NCBI GenBank assembly: GCA_020697375.1 | Contig: JAJFBJ010000027.1 | Location: 1-37,668 of the forward strand | Direction: 5' to 3' | DNA from: Nitrospira sp. | Lineage (GTDB): Bacteria; Nitrospirota; Nitrospiria; Nitrospirales; Nitrospiraceae | DNA: 37,668 nucleotides | Part shown: one piece after another, positions 7,976 to 18,812 of the stretch | How the letters are laid out: each line of letters begins with the position of its first letter | Numbering within the stretch: position 1 is the first letter of the stretch | The notes under the pieces: model-generated | What the model was told of the DNA's origin: nothing | The model's input: only the letters and a program-made list of their open reading frames with translations | Databases searched by the model: none | Program-made: the position numbers and the translations under genes

Positions 7976-8155
7976 ATGTCGACCACAAGAATTGACATTG
8001 CGGCGCTTTGGGCTGTTGTAAGGAACGGCGAGAAAGACGCCTGTCATGAAACAGACGCCGTAATCAGCCGCCTTCAGCAAGAAGTGATGTCAGGCACCCT
8101 GGTGGGAACTGCTTGCAAAACGATTGATCCGGAGAGTCATGAACCGTCGGTCTGA
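7976..8155 (+). CDS. Possible 59-aa protein overlapping the next gene
   Basis: The frame starting at ATG 7976 gives a plausible soluble helical protein (AALWAVVRNGEKDACHETDA...) and its stop overlaps the start of the retropepsin-like gene at 8139 by 17 bases, as in coupled genes. No good Shine-Dalgarno precedes it, and an antisense frame covers part of it. Low confidence. Confidence 0.25.
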   Translation: MSTTRIDIAALWAVVRNGEKDACHETDAVISRLQQEVMSGTLVGTACKTIDPESHEPSV

Positions 8156-8882
8156 CTCGATACCCTTCCGCTCTCTCCTGCCGCAGCCTTCGCCATACTT
8201 AATTTCCTTCGCATTCATAGTGCTTGGGGTGATATCTGTAGGGTATGCCTCTGAAGCTCAGACCATGTTCCGGTGCATCGATTCCCGCGGTCAGGTCCTC
8301 TTTACCGATAGTCCGCTTCCACGCCTAGCCTGCCGCCCGCTGAAGTCCATTTCTTCCGTCCAGAGTCAGCCATCACCCTCCGTTCAGACCAGCGCGTTTT
8401 CGACATCGAAATCCCCTGGCGCTGCGCACAGTCCCCTTGCTCCTCTGCCTGGCGATTCAGATGTCGTTGCCGTGCCGATTGAAAGATTGGGGAATATCAT
8501 TGTCGTATCGGCCACATTGAATGGGTCGAGGCCGGTTCGTCTGATTGTCGATACCGGCGCATCGCAGACCGTCATTTCCCGACAAATGGCGTTGGATCTC
8601 GGTCTCTACGCCACGGCCCACAATCCTCACGTACTGCTTCATACGGCCGGTGGAAATGTCCAGGCGGATTCGGTGCGGCTTGATTCGCTTCGGATCGCCG
8701 GCGCGGAGGTACGGAACAGCCAGGTGTTGATACACGACCTCTCTGACCTGCCGGTTGCTGTGGATGGGCTATTGGGTTTGAGTTTCCTGGGTGCGTATCA
8801 AGTCACCTTGGACGTTGCCAAAGGAGAACTGGTTCTCAGAACCTCCCAGCCGAAACCGGGCGGCTTACCGGAAGCGAAGTGA
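8139..8882 (+). CDS. Exported retropepsin-like aspartic protease with N-terminal DUF4124-type segment
   Basis: A 247-residue protein. An N-terminal hydrophobic segment (about residues 17-35) acts as signal anchor or signal peptide. It is followed by a DUF4124-like stretch (MFRCIDSRGQVLFTDSPLP) that often begins periplasmic proteins. After a Ser/Pro-rich linker comes the clan AA protease domain: strand with the catalytic motif VDTGASQTVIS, a later LHTAGG flap region, and GLLGLSFLGAYQV with the hydrophobic-hydrophobic-Gly motif. Such single-domain proteases work as dimers in the periplasm. ATG 8139 is chosen because GGAGAG lies just upstream; two longer in-frame starts exist. It is convergent with glrR, 32 bases away. 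Confidence 0.85.
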   Translation: MNRRSDSIPFRSLLPQPSPYLISFAFIVLGVISVGYASEAQTMFRCIDSRGQVLFTDSPLPRLACRPLKSISSVQSQPSPSVQTSAFSTSKSPGAAHSPLAPLPGDSDVVAVPIERLGNIIVVSATLNGSRPVRLIVDTGASQTVISRQMALDLGLYATAHNPHVLLHTAGGNVQADSVRLDSLRIAGAEVRNSQVLIHDLSDLPVAVDGLLGLSFLGAYQVTLDVAKGELVLRTSQPKPGGLPEAK

Positions 8883-8914
8883 GAACCCTCTCGGGCCTCC
8901 AACGCCCCCACCCG

Positions 8915-10327
8915 CTAGACGTCCTTTATTTCTTCTGACTCGGCAAGTTCTCTCAGATCGACCTCGGGCCGCTCTTTGAGCATAGAGGGATGCAACCCAT
9001 ATTTCTTCAGCATCTTGTAGAAATCGGCTCGATACCGACCGGCGAATTGCGCGGCCCTGGAAATGTTACCATTCGTCATTTGCAGCACGCTGCGTAAGTA
9101 GGACCGTTCGAATTCTTCCTTCGCCTCGGTCAAGGGCTTCAACGCCATATCCGACGATAGTCCGATCGTCGGAAGCAAATCAGGCAACAACATGTCCTGC
9201 CTGGACATTACGACAGCCTTCTCAATGGCATTTTCAAGTTCGCGGACGTTACCCGGCCAGGGATAAGCCATCAGTCGATGCATCGCCGCCGGCGTAAAAC
9301 CGCGCACGTCCTTATTCGACCGTTTCACGCTTTGTGTCAGAAAATGTTGCGCAAGAAGCGGAATATCATCTTTGCGTTCGCGCAAAGGAGGAATGGCAAG
9401 CGGGACGACCGATACCCGGTAATATAGATCGTGGCGGAACGTCCCGGCCTTTACGGCTTCATTCAAATCCCTATTGGTGGCCGTAATGATGCGAACATCG
9501 ATTTTTGTCGGGTAATGGGCTCCGACTTCGCGCACCTCTCGCTCCTGCACCGCGCGAAGCAGTTTGACTTGCATCGGCAACGGCATCTCGGCGATTTCGT
9601 CCAGAAAGATGGTGCCTCCATTCGCACTTTGGAACAGCCCCATCTTCGCTTGCACGGCACTGGTAAAGGCTCCCCGGATATGTCCGAACAGTTCACTTTC
9701 AAAGAGCTGCTCGCTGATGGCCCCGCAGTTCAGCGCTACGAAGGGTCCCTTGGACCGGCGGCTATTGGCATGGAGGACGCGGGCCAGTACCTCTTTTCCT
9801 GTTCCGGTTTCCCCGGTCAAAAGAATCGTTGCATCCGAATCCGCGATCTGAGCGATCTGCTGGAACAACCGCTGCATGGCAGGGCTTCGGGCAACGATAT
9901 TCTCCAGGCCGTAGAGTTCTTTCACCAACGATTTCAAACGCTGAATTTCACGAGTCAGACGCTGCTGTATCAATGCCTTGTCGAGAGTGGCTTTCAACTC
10001 TCGATCGTCAAACGGTTTGGTCAGATAGCCGAACGCGCCGCGCTGCATGGCTTCCACTGCGTTGGGAATGCTGCCGTGAGCGGTAAGGATGATCACCGGC
10101 AGCCCCGGCTGTATGCGCAATAGCTCTTCCGTCAATGCAAGCCCGTCCTCGGCTCTCAAGCGCAGGTCTGTAATGGCGATATCGAACATTTCCTGCTGCG
10201 CGGCAATCAAGGCATTGGCCCCGCCCGTGCAGGGCGTCACCATAAATCCCATCGCCGACAATCGCATTTTCAATAGATGCAATAGGCCTTCGTCATCGTC
10301 CACGACCAGAATACGTTCTTGCTCCAT
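8915..10327 (-). CDS. glrR: GlrR-like sigma-54-dependent response regulator
   Basis: A 470-residue NtrC-type activator with three domains. The receiver (residues ~5-120) has phosphorylation site Asp54 in AITDLRL and the TKP motif. The AAA+ domain (~145-380) has Walker A GETGTGKE, Walker B GTIFLDEI and the loop GAFTSA. A Fis-type helix-turn-helix at the end (NISRAAQFAGRYRADFYKML) has the RxxFYKLL signature of GlrR/QseF. Phosphorylated by its kinase, it would open sigma-54 promoters; in enterobacteria the orthologue drives glmY and rpoE. The canonical GAFTGA sigma-54 contact loop reads GAFTSA here. It is the last gene of a glrK-qseG-glrR operon, starting 7 bases after the lipoprotein stop. Confidence 0.92.
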   Translation of the reverse strand: MEQERILVVDDDEGLLHLLKMRLSAMGFMVTPCTGGANALIAAQQEMFDIAITDLRLRAEDGLALTEELLRIQPGLPVIILTAHGSIPNAVEAMQRGAFGYLTKPFDDRELKATLDKALIQQRLTREIQRLKSLVKELYGLENIVARSPAMQRLFQQIAQIADSDATILLTGETGTGKEVLARVLHANSRRSKGPFVALNCGAISEQLFESELFGHIRGAFTSAVQAKMGLFQSANGGTIFLDEIAEMPLPMQVKLLRAVQEREVREVGAHYPTKIDVRIITATNRDLNEAVKAGTFRHDLYYRVSVVPLAIPPLRERKDDIPLLAQHFLTQSVKRSNKDVRGFTPAAMHRLMAYPWPGNVRELENAIEKAVVMSRQDMLLPDLLPTIGLSSDMALKPLTEAKEEFERSYLRSVLQMTNGNISRAAQFAGRYRADFYKMLKKYGLHPSMLKERPEVDLRELAESEEIKDV

Positions 10328-10334
10328 GTGGTCC

Positions 10335-11102
10335 TTATGGTTTGGATGGCTCCGAGGGTTGAAGCGGAAGCACGTTCGACGGAGGCTTGATCGGACGGGT
10401 TTTCTCCCTCATTTCCTGATCGATACGCTTGAGGGCTTCCAATTGTCCGGACAGCTCTTCGATCTTCTTGTCCCGATCGCTAAGTTGCCGTTGCAGGTTT
10501 TGAAGCGCGGCCGGTTCGACCGGCATCCGAGCGCTATCTCGCCTCGAATTGAACGACTCCGCTCTCTTCTCCTGATCCTGAAGTTCCCGCTGCAACGCCC
10601 CCGCAGACTGGGCATCAAGATCCTGCATGGCGCGCAATTGCTGAATTGTGAGTTCACGATCGAGCAAATCATGCACGGCCCGTTCTATCGCCTGGGACAA
10701 GAGGGTGTGGTGTTCAGCCGTCGCGGGAGCGGTCAGGATGGACCTCAACCATGATTGATCGACAGGCGCCTCTCCGCTATGCAGCAGACGCAACCATAGT
10801 CTGCTCGATGCGGCAAGTTGGCCCTTCGGAGCGACCGCAATGACTTTTTCGAAATAGCGAACGGCCGACTCTCGACTTTCATACAGGGCAGCCAGCGCCT
10901 GAGTGAAGAATACATGATCGCAGGTATTCTTACTAGCACATTTAGAGGCCAGCGGGCTTTCTTTGCGCAGCAACCCCTGCCATTTACTGTCATTCCCATT
11001 CGCCGGAAAATAGGGAGTGTGGGGCGGAGGCGGGTTGATCGTACTGCAGGCGGCCAGGAGCACCGACGTCAGCAGCGCCCCGATGGATCGCACAGACCGC
11101 AT
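10335..11102 (-). CDS. qseG: QseG-like outer-membrane lipoprotein
   Basis: A 255-residue lipoprotein. The signal peptide ends with lipobox LLAAC at about residue 19, followed by a Pro-rich spacer. The middle is helical, with a Cys pair (KCASKNTC). The C-terminal third is a coiled coil of Gln/Glu/Arg-rich heptads (LQRQLSDRDKKIEELSGQLE) ending in a Pro-rich tail. Size, architecture and the final coiled coil match enterobacterial QseG (YfhG), the lipoprotein between the kinase and regulator genes that modulates GlrK signalling. Sequence identity is low, so the symbol rests on position and layout. Its ATG shares one base with the glrK stop (TAATG), suggesting translational coupling. Confidence 0.8.
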   Translation of the reverse strand: MRSVRSIGALLTSVLLAACSTINPPPPHTPYFPANGNDSKWQGLLRKESPLASKCASKNTCDHVFFTQALAALYESRESAVRYFEKVIAVAPKGQLAASSRLWLRLLHSGEAPVDQSWLRSILTAPATAEHHTLLSQAIERAVHDLLDRELTIQQLRAMQDLDAQSAGALQRELQDQEKRAESFNSRRDSARMPVEPAALQNLQRQLSDRDKKIEELSGQLEALKRIDQEMREKTRPIKPPSNVLPLQPSEPSKP

Positions 11103-12574
11103 TACGTCAACCGCCGGAGTTTGGACAGATATAAAATCAATCGCACCGTCGTTCCTTTTCCCACTTCACTTTCAACCCAGATGCGGCCACCATGGGCTTC
11201 CACCACTTTTTTTGCAAGGGCAAGACCCAATCCGCTTCCCACGGAAGCATGCCTGGTTTTCGTGCGGCCCTGGTAGAATCGATCAAAAATATGCGGTACG
11301 TCTTCAGCGGGTATCCCCGGTCCTGCATCCGTCACGGCGACAAACAACAGCTCTTCGTCGCGTCCCGGCGTCATCTGCAATTTCACCACCGCCCCCTCAG
11401 GACTATACTTCAAGGCATTCGACAGTAAATTGTCCAGTACCTGTTCTATACGTGCGCTATCAGCCTTCACCAGGTAGCGTTCAGCCGGCGCTTCAACCAG
11501 TAATTGTACCTGTTTCGCATCTGCCAGTAACCGTATTTTATTGACCGATATGCCGGCTATCCGCTTGAGATCGGTCGGTGCAAAATTGTATTCCATCATG
11601 CCGGCCTCCATTTTCGACAGGTCCAGGATGGTCGAAATGAGATGCATCAACCGCCGGCAGCTGTCGGACATGATGCGCAGCGTGGTCCGCTGGTCCTGAC
11701 TCAGCGGCCCGGGAATTTCATCGAGCAGCAGATGCGTGCCTTCCTGAATGGACGCCATCGGTGTGCGGAGTTCATGCGACACATGGGCAAGAAATTCGCG
11801 TTTGATATCGTCCAACTGCTGGAGCTTGTCTCCCATCCACTTGACCGTATCGCCCAATTCTCGAAGCTCGCGAGGCGCCGGCCCCTCTAACGACACGTGG
11901 AAATTTCCCTGCCCCATTTCCTGGATAGCCGCCTGAAGACGCCGCAAGGGACGGAGAATATTGTAACTCGCCACCCCGGCCAAGCCGAGTCCGAACAACA
12001 GGGCCACCAGGACCAGGTTCCGAGTCACCGATTCTGCATGGGCGGAACTTGCGCGCGATTCATTCACCCCTACCTCAATGCGTGTTTCATGCAGTCCGAT
12101 ATACTGCCGCAACGTGGAAGACATTCTTCCGGCCAATGCGTTTCGCCGCTCGTCATAGTCGGCCGCGAATCCCACGGGCTGTCCTGAGGGCATCCCGATC
12201 TGAGCCTGGAAAAGAGCCAGATGGGCTTGTTGTATGCGCTCCACCTCCTTCAGCAGCCGCGCCTCCGGCTCGGGTGCGTTACGCGTCTGTAGGCTTCGCA
12301 ATCGTTGTTGAAACTCCTTGGCTTCTTCATTGAAGTGATCGAGAAACACTGCCGAAGGCAGGATCAGAAACTTTTTCTCGTTCTGAAGCTGCTCGTACAA
12401 TGATGTCAGCAACTGTTTGGCTGAATCAATTTCCGGGTGGTGGTGCGAAGCGACTTCCGTATTCAACGCGGCCAAGGTTCGAATCTGGAATAAGGCATAG
12501 AGGTTGACGGCGGCCATGACAGCGATCAGCACCAGATACGTCAAAACTAGCCGCCAAAAAATCGAGAGGCGCAC
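11102..12574 (-). CDS. glrK: GlrK-like sensor histidine kinase
   Basis: About 490 residues. An N-terminal membrane helix (FWRLVLTYLVLIAVMAAV), a periplasmic helical sensor of ~130 residues, and a second helix (NLVLVALLFGLGLAGVA) are followed by HAMP (LRPLRRLQAAIQEMGQGNF), the dimerisation domain with phospho-His in HVSHELRTPMAS, and the ATPase with N box (LLSNALKYSP), G1 (DAGPGIP), F box and G2 (GSGLGLAL). The HELRTPMAS-QEGT-LLLDE segment closely resembles E. coli GlrK/QseE. It senses envelope state and phosphorylates GlrR. I use GTG 12574, where homologues begin (VRLSIFWRLVL); a GTG at 12637 with a GAGGGGGG upstream is an alternative. Confidence 0.9.
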   Translation of the reverse strand: MRLSIFWRLVLTYLVLIAVMAAVNLYALFQIRTLAALNTEVASHHHPEIDSAKQLLTSLYEQLQNEKKFLILPSAVFLDHFNEEAKEFQQRLRSLQTRNAPEPEARLLKEVERIQQAHLALFQAQIGMPSGQPVGFAADYDERRNALAGRMSSTLRQYIGLHETRIEVGVNESRASSAHAESVTRNLVLVALLFGLGLAGVASYNILRPLRRLQAAIQEMGQGNFHVSLEGPAPRELRELGDTVKWMGDKLQQLDDIKREFLAHVSHELRTPMASIQEGTHLLLDEIPGPLSQDQRTTLRIMSDSCRRLMHLISTILDLSKMEAGMMEYNFAPTDLKRIAGISVNKIRLLADAKQVQLLVEAPAERYLVKADSARIEQVLDNLLSNALKYSPEGAVVKLQMTPGRDEELLFVAVTDAGPGIPAEDVPHIFDRFYQGRTKTRHASVGSGLGLALAKKVVEAHGGRIWVESEVGKGTTVRLILYLSKLRRLT

Positions 12575-12712
12575 GTGAGAACATGCTCCATGGAGGAGAA
12601 CAGGCCGATCCGCAGTGTAGGTAATGCCATACACCACTTTGAGACCCCCCTCAACAAGTTCTCCATTTTGTGCGCACCACGAGGCGAGGACGCGAGCGCA
12701 AGGAAGCGGAAT

Positions 12713-13531
12713 TTATCTCGAGGAATCGCGAAATTGAGACTGATAGAGGCGCTGACGTCGTGATGTGGCGGATAACGCGACGAACAGGTGCCCTCGAAAG
12801 AGCAGCATGCCGACTGTGAGCGGCGGTGTCAGCAACAACGCCATGGCGCCGGTGAGTTCCTCCGAGATGCCGGCATCCATCAGCCAAGTCGTCAGCACGG
12901 TAAACGGCAGGAGCAGTAATTGGATGAAATCGAGCCCCGCGCCTCTCCCCAGTCTGCTCGACAATTTGAAGAACAATGAAAGCCCCAGTGGAGCAAGTAC
13001 CAGCGCCAACGGCAGGAACCATTCAATCCAGTTGTCGATCACGAATTCGTAACTGCGCTTCAACACATCCAGGGGCGAGTCATGGCGGGTCAGATAAATA
13101 ACCTCCGGCGCGGGGTTCAGCAGGATAAAGACCAGCAATAAACAGGCGGTCACGAGAAACTGGCTGTCCGGATTTGCGCGCAGGCTCGCATCCAGCAGCA
13201 TGGTGGGAATCCACAACACGAACGCAACGCTGATGACATCCCAAAAGTAATGCCCCATGCTGCTCAGCACGTCGCGGACGGTGATACCCCGCATGCCTTT
13301 GATGGCCTGTTCGATGAGGCTGAGCGTTGCGCCGATCAACAGCGCATTGACAGCGCCCAACAGAAAACCGCCGGCGATACCCAATGGCCGCGCGACCATG
13401 CCGGCAATCCACATCAACCCCGTGAAGACGATGACGGCAAGGATCACCAGCCAACCCCGGACGAACGAACGTCTGGTCGCATACAACGCGTCGCGGTAGA
13501 GCTGTAAGGTAGACGTAAAGAGTGCCAACAT
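12713..13531 (-). CDS. Multi-spanning inner-membrane protein of unknown function
   Basis: About 272 residues with roughly six hydrophobic helices: two near the start after LYRDALYATRRSF, two in the middle (ISVAFVLWIPTMLL, FLVTACLLLVFILL), and two or three towards the end (FLPLALVLAPLGLSLFF, ...LLLPFTVLTTWLM, LLLTPPLTVGMLLFRGHLF). It ends with a basic cytoplasmic tail. The open frame extends upstream to 13654, but ATG 13531 gives the start that fits a membrane protein; no strong ribosome binding site decides it. It lies 138 bases upstream of glrK on the same strand, so they could share transcription, but no functional link is visible. No named family recognised. Confidence 0.75.
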   Translation of the reverse strand: MLALFTSTLQLYRDALYATRRSFVRGWLVILAVIVFTGLMWIAGMVARPLGIAGGFLLGAVNALLIGATLSLIEQAIKGMRGITVRDVLSSMGHYFWDVISVAFVLWIPTMLLDASLRANPDSQFLVTACLLLVFILLNPAPEVIYLTRHDSPLDVLKRSYEFVIDNWIEWFLPLALVLAPLGLSLFFKLSSRLGRGAGLDFIQLLLLPFTVLTTWLMDAGISEELTGAMALLLTPPLTVGMLLFRGHLFVALSATSRRQRLYQSQFRDSSR

Positions 13532-13696
13532 GAGACAGGGTTTCAACGTGCCGCTGATGAGGATGGCAGCCACTTCGCATGAGCAGCACTCTCCAACCAT
13601 TCGGAGCGGACAATAATCTGGATCACCCCGGGAGGTCAAGTCAGCGCGCGCCATCCCCTAGCCTCATACCAGGCTGCAGACTACGATACCCAGACG

Positions 13697-13724
13697 TTGA
13701 CTTGAGACTCGCTATGATTATGTT
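13697..13724 (+). promoter_or_regulatory. Candidate sigma-70-type promoter for clpB
   Basis: TTGACT (13697-13702) and TATGTT (13719-13724) are separated by 16 bases and would start transcription near 13731, 30 bases before the clpB ATG. No heat-shock-type element (CIRCE inverted repeat or sigma-32 CCCCAT box) was recognised. Confidence 0.35.
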
Positions 13725-13760
13725 GTGTTTACAAGATCAGCCTGCATAGGAGTAACGCAC

Positions 13761-16355
<2,595 letters not shown>

Positions 16356-16408
16356 GCAGGTACCCTCGCTGTGAGCAAGGAGAGGCGCGGTCACCATCGG
16401 ACAACTCG

Positions 16409-16834
16409 TTAGCCGAGGGGAACCGCCCCTCCGTTCACATCCGTTTCCTTGCCGCTGAAACTCTTTTTATCGATTCGCCATTCCGTCTGCGACACGTCCA
16501 ACTGGTGCCCCTTGATCGTGTGAAACCTCCCGCGGCTGAACCGCACACGATTGCCTTCGCCCAGTTCTAGTGTGAATACGACCGTCCCTGACTCTTCATG
16601 TTTCAACGAGACGCTCGTCGGACTCTTGGCGAGTTGATAGGCTCGCCGTTCATTGAAGGTCAGGTTGCTGTCGACGACCTTGGCCATCATACGCCCCGCA
16701 TTGTCAAACAGCGCGAAATTCACCATCAAGGTCCGCGCAGGCTCCTTGATCGCCACTTCAAACTGGGGCACCCCTTCGATATCAATGATGCCGTTGGAGT
16801 TGCGATACAGATTCGAGCCGACTTCAATATCCAT
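16409..16834 (-). CDS. Hypothetical beta-rich protein
   Basis: A 141-residue soluble protein with no signal peptide or membrane helix. The sequence alternates hydrophobic and polar residues (FEVAIKEPARTLMVNFALFD; TVVFTLELGEGNRVRFSRGRF), suggesting beta-sheet, and it contains short GNRVRFSRG and WRIDKK segments. I do not recognise a family. It is convergent with clpB (53 bases between stops) and lies 39 bases downstream of the small membrane protein gene at 16874-17107, so it may be the last gene of a comM operon. Confidence 0.75.
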   Translation of the reverse strand: MDIEVGSNLYRNSNGIIDIEGVPQFEVAIKEPARTLMVNFALFDNAGRMMAKVVDSNLTFNERRAYQLAKSPTSVSLKHEESGTVVFTLELGEGNRVRFSRGRFHTIKGHQLDVSQTEWRIDKKSFSGKETDVNGGAVPLG

Positions 16835-16873
16835 TCAACAGCACTCCTTTATGCTGATCCGCACGGATGCCTG

Positions 16874-17107
16874 TCACGATTTCTTGATGCGATCCAAAAT
16901 CAGCGCGATACATCCCCCCAATAGCCCACCGCCCAGAATCGTCGTCAAAAATTCCATCAGTTTCAATTCCCACACTGAGCCCTGGGCCTGCAATGCCTCG
17001 CGGATGCCTCCCTGGAGGAGAATGACAGCCAAGGCCATGGTTGCCCCCACGATGAACCACCAGATAAACACTCGTGCCATATGGGCCACTGGAGATGACC
17101 TCACCAT
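16874..17107 (-). CDS. Small two-helix membrane protein overlapping comM
   Basis: 77 residues with two hydrophobic helices (residues ~11-32, VFIWWFIVGATMALAVILL, and ~53-71, LTTILGGGLLGGCIALIL), the second Gly-rich, joined by an amphipathic loop. The ATG overlaps the comM stop (ATGGTGA), a layout typical of translational coupling; an internal ATG at 17080 is the alternative start. No family recognised. Confidence 0.65.
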   Translation of the reverse strand: MVRSSPVAHMARVFIWWFIVGATMALAVILLQGGIREALQAQGSVWELKLMEFLTTILGGGLLGGCIALILDRIKKS

Positions 17108-18636
17108 TCCACCCGGCGATCAAAGCTGCGATATTGAATCGCTTCCGCCAGGTGGGACGGGCCGATAGTAGCAGACTCGGCCAAATCGGCAATAGTCCTT
17201 GCTACACGGAGTATTCTGCCGTGCGCGCGAGCTGAAAAGCCGAGGCGGGTCATGGCCTGTTCCACCAGATCACGCCCCGCGGTATCCAATCCACAATACT
17301 GCTTCAGATGGCGGGGTTTCAATTGAGCATTGGTATAAATCCCATCCCGTCGATACCGGTCGGCCTGACGCGCACGCGCATCCATCACCCGGCTCCGGAT
17401 CGCCGCGGATGAATCTGTGGCGGGCAAGTCCTCGCCCAACGCGCGAATCGGCACAGCCGGCACTTCAATCTGTAAATCCAGGCGATCCAGGAGGGGTCCG
17501 GACAACCGGCCCCGGTATCGCCGCACTTGCGCGGCGCTGCAGACACAGTCCTTGGTACGGTCGCCATAATACCCACAGGGGCAGGGATTCATCGCGGCGA
17601 CGAGCATGAAGCGGGCGGGAAAGCGCAAGGACCCGCCGGCCCGCGTCACCGTCACGTGACCGTCCTCCAGCGGTTGTCGCAATCCATCGAGCGTGGCACG
17701 TCCGAATTCGCCGGCCTCATCAAGAAACAAGACGCCGTTGTGAGCCAGTGAGACTTCACCGGGTCTTGGGATTGATCCGCCGCCGATGAGACCGGCCTCT
17801 GAAATGCTATGGTGAGGCGCGCGAAACGGACGCCGGCGCATCAACGGATGTTGCCGCGACAGTTGTCCGACCACGCTATGAATGCGGCTGGTTTCCAACG
17901 CTTCTTCCTGCGCCAAGAGGGGCAAAATTCCCGGAAGGCGCCGCGCCAACATAGTCTTCCCTGCTCCGGGCGGACCCATCATCAGCAAGTTGTGCCCGCC
18001 GGCGGCAGCCACCTCAAGGGCCCGCTTCGCATGCGCCTGCCCCTTCACCTCGGCAAAATCATCGTCCTCGGGGGGTCCGGCGGAATTCATGCCGTCGCGC
18101 GCCACCGTCAGCGCACCGATGGGTTGGGTCCCCCGCAAAAATTCCACCGCCTCCGGCAAGGTGTGAATAGGAAACACCTCCGCGCCTTCCACCTGGGCCG
18201 TCTCCTCAGCATTCTCCGCCGGAACCAGCACACGATAACGATGCCGGCAGACGATGCCGATCGAGAGGGAGCCTGGAATCGGTTTCAGACGACCGTCCAG
18301 CGACAGCTCTCCGACAAACACATGGCCCTTCACCGCCTCACGCGGAATGACCTCTTCCGCGGCGAGAATGCCGAGCGCGATGGCCAAGTCCAGCCCGGCG
18401 CCTTCTTTCTTAATATTGGCGGGCGCCAGGTTGACGGTAATTTTTTTCACTGGAAAATGAAAGCCACTGTTTTTGAGCGCGGCGCGGACCCGATCGCGGC
18501 TCTCGCGCACGGTGGCATCGGGAAGCCCGACGATAGAGAACTGAGGAAGGCCGGCTGAAATATCGACTTCCACGTCGACCAGATGCGCCTCGACACCGAC
18601 GATCGCAGCACTCAGGACATTGGCCAGCACCGTCAC
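17101..18636 (-). CDS. comM: ComM/YifB-type Mg-chelatase-like AAA+ ATPase
   Basis: A 511-residue member of the ComM (YifB) family, hexameric branch-migration helicases that extend donor DNA during natural transformation. The N-terminal ChlI-like domain begins VLSAAIVGVEAHLV and contains SIVGLPDATVRESRDRV. The AAA+ core has Walker A MGPPGAGKTMLARRLPG at about residue 220, the RPFRAPHHSIS and HNGVLFLDEAGEF blocks diagnostic of the family, and a C-terminal Mg-chelatase domain with the NPCPCGYYGD Cys pair plus a second Cys pair (KDCVCS). Length is normal. GTG start; a second GTG at 18630 sits better relative to a GAGG. No other competence genes lie in the window. Confidence 0.95.
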   Translation of the reverse strand: MTVLANVLSAAIVGVEAHLVDVEVDISAGLPQFSIVGLPDATVRESRDRVRAALKNSGFHFPVKKITVNLAPANIKKEGAGLDLAIALGILAAEEVIPREAVKGHVFVGELSLDGRLKPIPGSLSIGIVCRHRYRVLVPAENAEETAQVEGAEVFPIHTLPEAVEFLRGTQPIGALTVARDGMNSAGPPEDDDFAEVKGQAHAKRALEVAAAGGHNLLMMGPPGAGKTMLARRLPGILPLLAQEEALETSRIHSVVGQLSRQHPLMRRRPFRAPHHSISEAGLIGGGSIPRPGEVSLAHNGVLFLDEAGEFGRATLDGLRQPLEDGHVTVTRAGGSLRFPARFMLVAAMNPCPCGYYGDRTKDCVCSAAQVRRYRGRLSGPLLDRLDLQIEVPAVPIRALGEDLPATDSSAAIRSRVMDARARQADRYRRDGIYTNAQLKPRHLKQYCGLDTAGRDLVEQAMTRLGFSARAHGRILRVARTIADLAESATIGPSHLAEAIQYRSFDRRVEW

Positions 18637-18799
18637 CTCGCAAACCCATCGCTTCGACTGATGGTCGAGCCACGAACAAGATGCTGAAAATCTGCTCCAG
18701 TGGCCGGATTATAGGCAGCGGCCCCTGCTGAATTCAATCGCCTCACCATTCGCGCGCGGCCGGCGACTCCATGCGGTGGCGTGCCCTGTCGTCGTTCTG

Positions 18800-18805
18800 T
18801 ATAAT
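18800..18805 (+). promoter_or_regulatory. Candidate extended -10 element
   Basis: TGTATAAT, embedded in the same 12-base string (CTGTATAATGCG) found ahead of the second 42-aa membrane protein gene. No clear -35. Transcription from here would begin at about 18812, at the ATG at 18813, so the mRNA would be leaderless or translation would start further in. Confidence 0.3.
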
Positions 18806-18812
18806 GCGCGCC

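Noticed and set aside
7777..7998. Minus-strand 73-codon ORF
   Set aside because: No ribosome binding site or family, and overlaps two plus-strand candidates.
9431..10754. Plus-strand ORFs of 221-230 codons opposite glrR and qseG
   Set aside because: Antisense shadows of conserved motifs (receiver, AAA+), with unlikely composition and no ribosome binding sites.
17809..18558. Plus-strand ORF of 249 codons opposite comM
   Set aside because: Antisense to conserved ComM motifs; Arg/His-rich, no domain.
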